A DNA stretch of 64,000 nt. Origin: Isoetes taiwanensis. Lineage: Eukaryota; Streptophyta; Lycopodiopsida; Isoetales; Isoetaceae. The position numbers and the translations under genes were made by a program. The first letter of the stretch is position 1; each line of letters begins with the position of its first letter. This document shows, piece after piece, positions 35,798 through 45,399 of this stretch. The notes beneath the pieces are model-generated. The model saw only the letters and a list, made by a program, of their open reading frames with translations. It did not search any database and was not told the DNA's origin. The stretch is taken from positions 1,377,455-1,441,454 of the forward strand of contig JAJEKV010000130.1 of the NCBI GenBank assembly GCA_021234155.1, in the 5' to 3' direction.

Positions 35798-37150
35798 GAA
35801 AGGGAAGGAGCATGGGAAAATGGGGAAAAAGAGAAGCGTTGAGGAAAGAGGAAAAAGGAAGGGACCAATGGCATAGGAAAAGGGAAAAAAAAGAGGGAAA
35901 GGGAAGGGAAAAAACGATCAAGAAAAAGGGGAAGAGTGAAAGGTTGGAAAAATGAAGAAAAGGGAAGGGACAAGGGGAACAAGAAAAGGATGGGGAGAGG
36001 GGAAAGGAAAAGGGGCATAGAAAAAGGGAAAGTGAGAAGAAAGAAAAATGAAAGGGAAAAGGGGGAAAGGGGACCTAGGTAAAGGTCACAAGGAAAAAGA
36101 AAGAGGGAAACGAGAAAAGGGAAGGGGGGAAGGGCATGAGAGAAAAGGGGAAGAGGAAAATGGTGAAGAAATGGAAAAAGAAAAAGGAAAAAAAAGGGGT
36201 AAGAGAGGAAGGGTGTGGGAAAAAGAGGAAAATGGGTATAGGAAATAAGAGAATAAAACAAATGTGCAAAAGGCATGGAAAAAGGGAAAAGGAAAAGGAA
36301 AGGAAAGGAAAGGAAGGGAAAAAGTGCGAGGAAAAGGATCGGCAAAGGAGGAAAACGGAAAGAAAAAATCTATCAAGAAAAGGAAAGCGGAAAAAAGGAA
36401 AAGGGAAAGGGAAGCGGGGGAGTGATGGAGGGGAGGGAAAGAGAAAGGACATGAGGAAAGGAAAGAGAAAAGAAAAAGGAAGGGTTGAAAGAAGGAAAAT
36501 TGCACAAGAGGGAAAGGGTGGGAAACGGAGGAAAAGAAGCACGGGAAAAATAGAAAAGAAGAAAAGGGTGGGAAAAAGGGCATGGGAAAAGGGAAATAGA
36601 AAAGAAAAAAAGAATGGAAAATGGGGGAAGAGAGAGAGGCACGGGAAAAGGAAATGAGGAAAATGGAAAAGGGGAAGAAAAAAGGGAACATGGAAAAGGG
36701 AAAGAGGGAAAGGGTGAGGAGATAGAAAAAGGGAAGGTAAAAGGGCATGGAAAAACGGGAGGGAGAAAAGAAAAATGGAAGGAAAAGGGCACACAAAAAA
36801 AAAAAAGGAGGAAAAGAGTGGGAAAAGGAGGAAAAGAGAAGGGAAAATAGGCACGGAAAAGGGGCGAAAGAGTAAAAGGTTGAGAAAAAAGGAAGACATG
36901 GAAAAAAGGTAGGGAAAAGAGAAGGCATAAAAAAAGAGAAAGGGGAAGGGAAAAGGGCAAAGAAAAAAGAGAAGAGGGAAAAGGTGGAGAAAGGAGCAAA
37001 ATGGAAGGGAAAAAGGTTATCGGGAACAGGGAAGGGGGAAGGAAAGGGATGGGAAAACAAAGAAACACGTGAGAAAGAAAAAGGAAAAGAAAAGAAAAAG
37101 TAGAGAAAATAAGAAAAAATGAAATGGGGGATAGAGCAAAAGGGAAAGGG
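35798..37150 (+). repeat. polypurine array, right part
   Basis: About 1.35 kb of almost pure G/A sequence is built from AAAAGGGAAAGGG-type words, interrupted at intervals by GCATGGG. It continues the array at 25901-26080. The long Phe/Ser/Pro-rich minus frames and the Lys/Gly/Arg/Glu-rich plus frames over it are artefacts of composition. Such tracts can form intramolecular triplex DNA. Confidence 0.9.
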
Positions 37151-37200
37151 ATAGGGCTTCTCTCACTGCATCCCAAAGCATTTACAGGCTCTCAACTTAT

Positions 37201-37228
37201 GCCCAGCAACGCTGGGCACCATTACTAG
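37201..37228 (+). mobile_element. Helitron 3' terminus
   Basis: GCCCAGC-AAC-GCTGGGC is followed by seven bases and then CTAG. It is nearly identical to the terminus at 40763-40790, including the TTAT before the hairpin and the TTA before CTAG. Confidence 0.9.
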
Positions 37229-37326
37229 TATATTATAATGTTATTGTGTAAGTGTTGGACCCAGCCCTAATTTGGGCGGTCCAGATTTGATGAAATCAAT
37301 GGAAGAGATGATGCCACGTAAGATTC

Positions 37327-37610
37327 TTGAAAATAACATGGTTTTTTTTTTCTAGGGTTAGCGAGGGCGGCAGTAGCACCTTCGAGCTGCTTTTTAGTGC
37401 CTTAATCTCCAAGATTGTAGCACATAATGGTAGCGTTGGAACAATGGAACAAGAGAATAATATTGGCAGACGCAAGAAACTGGAGGAGAATAAATGGGAT
37501 CATTCTTTTACTAGGGAGCTTCTGCCATATGTAAGATCAGAGCTTGCCAGGCTTTTGTTCCCGGATGGCTCCTGGATCGAACTCGGAATATGATTGAAAG
37601 TCTTGAAGAA
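37327..37610 (+). pseudogene. captured exon fragments, gene unknown
   Basis: A frame preceded by a pyrimidine-rich TTTTTTTTTCTAG acceptor-like site reads STFELLFSALISKIVAHNGS, then RKKLEENKWDHSFTRELLPY and VRSELARLLFPDGSW. The codon pattern looks protein-coding, but I do not recognise the family. A run-on stop follows at about 37593. Confidence 0.45.
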
Positions 37611-38164
37611 CATCTATTTTCCTTTCGAGTGTCACTGGGTCAAAAGCCCTTCTGGAGCAGATAATATCTCAAAAGCTGGCATGGCAGACCTTTTCTTTTA
37701 GACTCCAGAGCAAGCTACACAATAGGTATATTTCTCCACGATTATTCTGCAACTTTTTTGGATCCAACTTTGGTAGATGGTCGTCCTGCAAAACTGTAAC
37801 CTAGCTTCTGGGTGTTATGCTTTGTTTTGAGGTTTGCCATGCAATTCTAAAGGGGATTTTACAAGTCACTACAAAATTTTCTACTGGTAAATATTCACAA
37901 GGTGTTGCATGCTGAAAGTTAGTATAGGTGCATCTTATATCCTACCTAAATCTTTGAGACGTGTTGTCAATCTCTAGATTGTTACATTGGTTCAAATAGC
38001 TAGCCCCTTCATAATATGATCTCGGGTTTTTTACTCAATCCCTTATATTCATATTCCTGAATCTTGCACTGCAATGTTTACAGAATGCAAGATTATAGAT
38101 AAGATGTTATCTTTGAGTGCTAGCCTGAGCAAAAAGAGTCATATCATTTATTGTCTTAAGGGCA

Positions 38165-39275
38165 TGCTAGCCATTGTTCATATGTTCAAATTTTTGTTGT
38201 AGATTTGCAAGTCAATTCCTGTTCTGTGGGAGCAGATTGTTGATCTGGTCTTCGGTTATACACGGACAAAGGTGGACCTGTGACAAACATGGGCAGAATC
38301 GAGAAAAGGATTCGATGTGCATTTTTTCTCCGTGTAAATTGATCTTTAAGCCTTAATTTGTGTTGATTAACCTTTAGAAAAGAGTGCTGCAAAATAAAAC
38401 CCCTTTGGCAATAAACAGAAAAAAGCAGTGGCTTTGAGCGGGCCTTTGGTAATAAGCACTGTTACAAGAAGCATCTGGTCTTGCATTTAGGGATTTCATC
38501 CCTAAAGGGATGCCATGGTTTTGGTTATAATTTTCGTAGTTAATATTTCGTCAGGCCTGGCTATGGCTTGCAAACACTAGAGGAGCTTTGCGATCCAACA
38601 TGGCCCTTTTGGTAGAAATGCCTGCTGGCAGCGTAGCATCTACTTCTGGCCACGAGATAGATGGAAACATAAACCCAGAAATTGATATGGAAGATGGTGA
38701 TGCCAGAGATTTGCCTGCAAAAGATTCCAAAGATCTAGTATTCAAGGAATTGGTGAGCAAATTACTATGGAATATGAGACATTTAGCTTTAATCATAGGA
38801 TATTAGAATGGCCGTGGGGAGACTATATTTAAGGTTCTAATACAGGCACCGTTTATGGCGAGGAGGTATTGATATGGAAGGATCTGTTGCAAATTTGGTT
38901 AAAACAGAACATCTTCTTGAAATTAATGGCTTTGTAGTTTCATATGCTAAGAGATGTTATTCGTTGCTCCGTCATATGCTATAGTATTTTATTCTATTGG
39001 AATTTCAAATCTTTGTTGTAGATTCGCAAATCAATTCCTGTTCTGTGGGAGCAGATTGTTGATCTGGTCTTCGGTTATACACGGACAAAGGTGGACCTGT
39101 GACAAACATGGCTGCAGAATCAGAAAAGTTAGACGTGCATTTTTCTCCAGGTAAATTGATCTTGCGTCTTAATTTGTGTTGACGAACCTTTAGAAAAGAG
39201 TGCTGCAAAATAAAACCCCTTTGGCAATAAACAGAAAAAAGCAGTGGCTTTGAGCACTGCTACAAGAAGCATCTG
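38165..39275 (+). repeat. duplicated captured exon block
   Basis: About 300 bases at 38165-38470 recur at 38990-39275. Each copy has TTTGTTGTAG, then a frame with KSIPVLWEQIVDLVFGYTRTK-like wording (from about 38208 and 39031), then the same downstream sequence (gagtgctgcaaaataaaacc). Between the copies, an exon-like piece at 38552-38751 reads WLWLANTRGALRSNM, ALLVEMPAGSVASTSGHEID and DLVFKEL before a GTGAGC donor. The gene is not identified. An internal duplication of cargo inside a Helitron is the simplest reading. Confidence 0.7.
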
Positions 39276-40762
39276 GTCTTGGTATTTGTGAATTTATGGA
39301 AATGATGAGAACACATGTTCAAACCTGCATTGAAACAATGTGCCATTTTTGTAGATCTTGGGTACTCGATATTGCAGATTTTTTAGATGCAGAAATGCCA
39401 ACCTTAACAACATAGGTACTTCTAGAGACTGTCAGAAAAGTGTTTATTGGGATGATATAGAAAAGTGTTTATTGGGATGATATACACACAGTGTTCTGAT
39501 GAATTGCATTTGTATAATACATGTCATCTAGCAACCATTTAAGTTGGGTTCTTGTGGTATTCTAAGCTTGCAATTCCAGCCAAAACATGTTTTCCATACA
39601 CGTTTTTCATTCTCGGGGAGTTTGCTAAGAAGGAATTTTTCCTTATGCATTGGAATGGGATGACAAAAAGTATTTCTCTGTTGACGTGATCTTGAAGACT
39701 ATTTGGCAAGAATTGTATCCAAAGATAGTTTAATCTATGAATATGTACTTGCAAAGCTGGTTTTAAATTTGTGAATATGTGTTTATAATGAAACGAAAGA
39801 CTGTTGTTAATGCACTAAAATCCATGGTGGGTATTTGCGTGGTTCAAGGTGGGAATTTTTTATCCCATTGTAAGACCATAAGTACCATCAAAGCTACTCA
39901 AATATACCTGAGATTTTCTATCACAAACTAAGCATGGCAAGACAACAAGTTGAGAAGGACCATGGGCATGGCATAATAGTTGCAAATCATTAAGGCATAA
40001 TAGTTGCAAATCATTAAGGCGATATAGAGCAACTCTTTGTTACCACAAATGTATATAAATATTAACAAGATTGTTGATTCATTTAGCAATAAAATACAAA
40101 CAAGTTAGGATTAGTTCTATCACATATCTTAACAATCTTAACAGTAAATAACCTTGAACATATACCTTTAAGAATTGAGGCATTTTCCTTTAGCAATTGA
40201 AGCATACATTTGAAGGCATTTTGCCCAAGAACTTTGAACATTTACTTTTAGAAATTGAAAATTTTGCCTTTAGGAAAAAAGCATATATTTGTAGACATTT
40301 TGTCCTTAGACAATGGAAGTCTATAATATAGTCAATAGTTAATGGCAAAATTGCTTAATCCATAATCTATTGTTAGAGCTAAAGAAAAGAAAAAAAATAA
40401 CTGCTCCTATGCAATATAGGCATGATTGTAAGTTGCCATAACTCAAATAGACTAAAGTATTAACATGGCTATAATAGTACAATTGGAACTTAAGCAAAGG
40501 AGGATATTACTATTGTCTATGATGCATTTGCGGAACGTTGATGACTAGATAAGGGACTTAAGAAAAGGAGAATATTGCTATTGTCTATGATACATTTGAG
40601 GAATGTTGCTAACTAGATAAGAAGGTTTTTTATGAAATACTCCAATAACGTAATAGGTTTCTTATTAGCGATTGAATCAAAGGTTAAATTGAAGCATAGA
40701 AGTAGATGACTAATTGAGCTTGATAATATTTTTGTCTTATTACTTATAGTTTTTTAGCTTAT

Positions 40763-40790
40763 GCCCAGCAACGCTGGGCACTGTTACTAG
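40763..40790 (+). mobile_element. Helitron 3' terminus
   Basis: GCCCAGCAACGCTGGGC (40763-40779) is followed by ACTGTTA and CTAG (40787-40790), then T. Confidence 0.9.
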
Positions 40791-41935
40791 TACTTGTTGA
40801 AGTCCCAAGCCATAGTCGATGATGGTATTCCTTAGCAACTGTATCTTATATGCAAGTTGGAACAGATTCAAGTCACCAAACAAGCCATCTAACGTCATCT
40901 TTATCTAGCAAACTAAATGAACACACACAAAATATTTTCAAATATAGCCTACGTGGTACAACTGCCTTCGATACAACTAATACAATTTGTTCTTCTCTCT
41001 TCTCTTACCTATTTTAAATGTTATCTATTATAGAAATCATTTAATTATGTTCAGCGTTTCAATAACCTACCTGCATTTACAAGCAAAGAATACTAAACTA
41101 TATATTGTTGTACCAATTTTTGAAGTACAAAAAACTTGTCTTTCACATGCACAACACACTGTTCTCTAATAAATCCAGCATAATCTTCTGTTTCTGAAGA
41201 AATGCTGAAGACATTGAAAGCTAGAAGGTTCTACATGCATTGTATCTTCTAGTTTTTGTGCAGTACATTTTCAATGCTTTAGCTATTCTTGTATGCAAAT
41301 TCTAAAGTTAGATAAACCTGTCATGTAAAATAGGTCGTTTATACTAATTTCCAGCTCTATATTTCATTTTTGGCCTTCCTAGTCCTTATTCTACTTTTTG
41401 CTCACATATTGACTGACAGATTGTGGAATGGGCCATTCTTGATCCTGTGATATTTCATTATAATCCTTTTTATATTTCGTGCTACAAAAAACCATCTAAA
41501 TACAAGTGATTGTTCCTTTTATCTATGCTTTTTGCCTTATATTTGGTCTAATCTATTTGTATTGAACTGTGTAATGTTATTTAAAGGTAGTTATGCACAA
41601 TTTATATGGACCTATAATTGTTGGACAGTTTTTAGATTCTCTACTGGACATTAGATGCCTTCTATGATCCTTATCTGGCCTATCATGCTCCATGCAATCC
41701 ATGGTTGTAGTTGCCATTCTCCTACTGCAAATTTTTGTACTGAACTGACTGTGCATTCCATACTGTCCATATATATTTACTATGGTTGTTCCTATTATCT
41801 GATCTAATTCAAATGGGTGACAATTGTCAGGAAGAGTACCACTTAATCAGATCAAAAATTGTGCCAAAACCTATAGTTATGGGACTAGAAAATCTATAGG
41901 AATTTACAACGTCTAAATACTGCAGATGAGCATGT
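40791..41935. other. AT-rich spacer with no gene seen
   Basis: No domain, terminus or array is recognised. The bases just before the polypyrimidine tract (41905-41930) read acaacgtctaaatactgcag and do not match a known transposon end. Confidence 0.4.
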
Positions 41936-43495
41936 TTTCCCTTTCCCTTTCCTCTTCCTTTTCTCTTTTCTTTTCCCTTTCCCTTTTTTCATGCCCTTTT
42001 TTTGTTTCCTTTTCCTCGTCTTTTTCATATGCCCATTTTCTTCCTTTCCCCATCCTCTTCCTCTTTATCCCATGCCCTCCGTTTTCCCATTTCTCTCTCC
42101 CCTTTTTCTTGTACCCATTTTCCTTTCCCTCCCTCCCCCTCCCTTTTAATCTCCCTTCTCTTTTTCTTTCTTTTTTCATCCTTTCTCTCCCTTTTCCTTT
42201 TTCCCGTGCCTTTTTCCCCTTTCCCTTCCCCCTTTCTTTTTTTTCCATAGGCCAGTTGGTCTCCATGGACGCTAAAAATCTATTCTATTCTATTCTATTA
42301 TATTCTTTCCCTTTCCTTTTCTCATGCCTTTTTTCATTCCTTTTTTCCCACCCTTTTTGGTTTGGGATAGTCTTACCACAGTTTTAGGATCGAATCGATC
42401 CCTCCTCCCAGGAATCCACGATTCTGCGATTAGCATATACTACTTGTGATTTTTAGTTTTTTTTTTTTTGGATTGGAGAGGCGGTCAGTCTTCCTCTTTC
42501 CTCCTCCTCATCTACTAGATCCCCTCACATTCCGACCAAGCTAAGGCCCGGTCATGCGTTCGGGTGGGATCGAGGGAAAATCCCACAACAAATTGCCCAA
42601 AAATCCTATAAGGGCCAAGATTTTTCGCGCTGATCTTGTGATGGCAAGGATCCGATCCTCCAGGATCACATCTCTTGGGATCCGATCCTCGGTATCACCC
42701 CTCAGGGATCCCGAAACCGAGGGGTAAGGATATCCAGCGCCACCCTTTACGTCCCCCCACTTTTCCCCCTTTCCTCACCCTCTTCCCATTTTCCTTTTCC
42801 TTTATTCCCCTTTTTATTTTTTCTTTTTCCATGTTTCGTTTTCATTTTGCATTATTTCCCTTTCCTCATCCTTTACCTCTTCCATTTTCCATGCCCTTTT
42901 CCCCTTCCTCTTTCCCATTTTCCTCTCCCTTTTCCTCGTGCCATTTTTTCCTTCCTTTCCCCCTCCTTTTTTGCCTCCCTTTTCCTTTTTCCCTTGCCTT
43001 CCTTTTTCATCTCTTCTCCTTTTCCATGTGACCTTTTTCCCTTTCCTTCCCCCCTTTCTTTTCTATTTCTCTTTCCATTTTTATTCTCCCACACCTTTTT
43101 CCATTCCTTTTTCCTCACCTTTTTTACGTGTTCCTTTTTTTTCCTTTCCCACCCTCTTCTCCTTTGTCCTTTTCCCATTTTCTTATCCCCCTTTTTCGTT
43201 TTCCCTTTCCCTGCTAACCCACACTTTCTTTTTCTTTTCTCACCTTTTCCTCTTCAAAGTTTTTCCCCAAGTGCTCTTTTCCCTCTTCGCTTTTCATTTT
43301 CCTCTCTAGTTTCAATGCCCTTTTTTCCCTTCCTTTTCCTTCCACTTCCTTCTTCGTTTTTCCTTTCCCTTTTTATTTTCTCATGCTTTTTTTTCATCTC
43401 TCCACCATTTTTCTCTTCCCCTTTTTTCCTTCCCTCTTCCTCCTTTCCTCACTGTTTCTTTTCCTTCTTGTTATTTTTTTCGCTGCTTCTTTTTA
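41936..43495 (+). repeat. polypyrimidine tract with a GATCC-rich island
   Basis: Almost pure C/T DNA runs over 41936-42365 and 42755-43495. The words CCCATGCCC and TTTTCCCTTTCCC are the reverse complement of the array in the first Helitron. A short (CTATT)n run lies at about 42278-42310. The island at 42366-42754 is normal sequence with many GGATCCGATCC-type inverted words. The Phe/Pro/Ser-rich frames here are composition artefacts. Confidence 0.9.
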
Positions 43496-43695
43496 ACCAT
43501 ATCTTATACTTGTTGCTGCCCTACATGGATGGTCATCGATGATCGGCGGATGGCCGGAGTTGATGTTGTCTTACCACCGAGGGAGGCGGATATCTTGAAC
43601 GTCCATGTAAGTATTGATGCCCAATTTAGTAACCCTGGACATATATAAACTAGGAGGGCGTTAATGCTACTTGAGTAAAAAAAACGCAGTGTTTT

Positions 43696-43985
43696 TTGGT
43701 CCAAGGACGGTCGCCTCCACCTTGAGTGGAGAGGGACCGGGTATGCCGGCCCAAACTCACCTTCATACCTTTTACTAAGTACAATGTAGATTACAAAATT
43801 GAGGTGTCGCTAGAGTCAAGGTCATATGTCGACTTCACCTTGAGTGGAGGGGACTCTATGTATCAAGGGAGCTGGCCCTCCAAAAGATCTTTATTGAAAT
43901 TGAAACTTATATAAGGGTCATTACTTGGGAAAGGGCATGGTCGCTTCACCTTGAGTGGAGAGGGACTACGCGGTCCCAGCCCAAT
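43696..43985 (+). repeat. three hairpin repeats (CTCCACC..TGA..GTGGAG)
   Basis: Three units spaced about 115 bases apart carry GGTCGCCTCCACCTTGAGTG or close variants, followed by GAGAGGGAC and a GGCCC/GCCC word. CTCCAC and GTGGAG can pair around a 5-base loop. The same unit forms a six-copy array at 55985-56565. Confidence 0.8.
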
Positions 43986-43991
43986 TCTCAT

Positions 43992-44057
43992 TTAGGATTT
44001 AGGATTTAGGGTTTAGGGTTTAGGGTTTTAGGGTTTAGGTTTAGGGTTTAGGGTTTA
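43992..44057 (+). repeat. interstitial telomere-like TTTAGGG repeats
   Basis: About nine units of TTTAGGG occur with small variants (TTTAGGA, TTTTAGGG, TTTAGG). This is the plant telomere motif in a short internal array. Confidence 0.85.
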
Positions 44058-44344
44058 TACTACCATATATTGTATCTATCACGGCTTCAAACTATTGTGC
44101 AAAGATATAGTACTTACCTTTTGTAATTGGCATAGGGACAAAATAGTTTTATGCATTGTAAAAGATGTATGGGGAAGAGACGACTTAGAACGGTTGTTGA
44201 AGACCATCCGATAAGATTTGGTACATTTGAACAACCCACCGATCTGATGCTCGCCATGGATATCGTTGGTATACAATTATTATTTGTTTTTTTTTTTTAA
44301 GAGTATCTCCCAGCACCCAAGTATATATTCAAGATGTTTATGAT

Positions 44345-44870
44345 ATCTAAATATGTAGGTAGATGATGCGGATGTCTCCTCCAAACTAGATGTGGATTTT
44401 GGTTTAATGTTGTCCATAGAGGCATATGAAACCGGCAAAGAACTCGATTCATCAATAATGTGGATGGGTGCCGCTAACGCCGAGTGTTCCCCACGGAAAG
44501 AAACACGAAGGGCTACAATCATGAGAACATTGCATGTGTCACACATTTCCCAAGAACGCTTTGGCCTCACCGCCTCGAAAGGAAATTCCCAAGAACTGCA
44601 AAGATTAGTCCGACCCTTTGTTAGGCACCGCAAGACATTTGGCTTGTGGCCAATAGACTTACCTATCCCTATGGATCAAGAATTTGCTTATTGGGGAAGA
44701 AGATACATCATTATGCGGAGCCGCATTTGTCCAGAAGCTGGATTAGGCCTTATCTCCTAAGACGCCAGATAGAAGTGGAGCGAGACACCCACATTCCATT
44801 AATGCCATATGCGTGTCCCGAAAGCAATGATTGGAAAACTTGGCAAACTTTGACTAAATATGCTTGGCGA
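44345..44870 (+). other. open frame, family not recognised
   Basis: The 44392-44760 frame (122 codons) reads MDFGLMLSIEAYETGKELDS and MRTLHVSHISQERFGLTASK. An overlapping shifted frame continues to 44873 with PYACPESNDWKTWQTLTKYA. It precedes the SET-like piece and may be the N-terminal part of the same captured gene. I cannot name it. Confidence 0.35.
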
Positions 44871-45150
44871 TGAGGATTTATGGAATGAATTCCAATGTCG
44901 CTACGATAGTCAGTGGGGCATGTGATGAGGAGTTGAAGTTTATTGATGGTCGGCCGGGGGTTCATGGCAATATTGCGTGGTTCATCAACAGCTCTATTGA
45001 CAACCGTGGAGCTTATGCAATTGTGAATTTTAGAGTGTCAAGGAGGGGAGGAAGATTTTTTACAAGATGTGTAAAAGGCGATATATCATGGTGTGTGCTA
45101 TTAAAAGCATAAACATTGAGATGAGTTATTCATCAACTATCGCTATGATA
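44870..45150 (+). pseudogene. SET-domain-like remnant
   Basis: A plus frame reads IVSGACDEELKFIDGRPGVH followed by GNIAWFINSS, which resembles the G-N-x-x-x-F-I-N-H/S-S core of SET methyltransferase domains. After a frameshift the next frame gives KMCKRRYIMVCAIKSI, resembling the strand before the SET catalytic tyrosine motif. SET proteins methylate lysines on histones. Only this short core is visible, with one frameshift and no clear post-SET cysteines. It sits next to a decayed CACTA transposase and could be captured cargo. Chance similarity cannot be excluded. Confidence 0.45.
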
Positions 45151-45399
45151 GACCTCTCCCATTTGAGATGGAACAATAGTATTGTTGTACTAAAAAAAGG
45201 AATAAAGAGGATTTTTTTTTTAAATATGTTTTTGTCATTCGTGAGTCTATACAAATGGTTGTATGTATTTTATACTTATTACATTATTTGACATGATGGT
45301 TAATACGTTACTCCCCGCTTAATGAACTCATTCGTGAGCGGTCTCCATCCCGATCCATTAGTTCTAAGTTACGTGCAAAGGGAAACCTATCGCCGTGAA

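Larger units (their letters stand above)
25758..37228 (+). mobile_element. Helitron with polypurine body, interrupted by CACTA
   Basis: The 5' end reads TCTTCTTTATATTATAATG preceded by A, then a GCCCTAATTTG phrase found at all three Helitron 5' ends in this window. The 3' end is GCCCAGCAACGCTGGGC (37201-37217), a 7-base-pair hairpin, then CTAG at 37225-37228. Without the CACTA insertion the element is about 1.75 kb, mainly a polypurine array. It encodes no RepHel protein and is therefore non-autonomous. Both polypurine halves have the same composition and polarity, which supports the nested reading. Confidence 0.8.
37229..40790 (+). mobile_element. non-autonomous Helitron carrying captured exons
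   Basis: It starts with TATATTATAATGTTAT and a TTGGACCCAGCCCTAATTTG phrase, both shared with the Helitron 5' ends at 25758 and 57195, and ends at the hairpin plus CTAG at 40763-40790. The usual leading TC is absent: the preceding element ends CTAG and this one begins TATATT at once. No RepHel sequence is inside. The cargo is exon-like fragments with introns, partly duplicated. Confidence 0.8.

Noticed and set aside
36075..37176. Several long minus-strand frames (up to about 324 codons) rich in Phe, Ser and Pro
   Set aside because: They lie wholly inside the polypurine array; all frames are open there because stop codons need T-rich or mixed words. No domain is visible.
42675..43542. Long plus-strand Phe/Pro/Ser-rich frames
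   Set aside because: They are composition artefacts of the polypyrimidine tract, as are the frames at 55022-55928.
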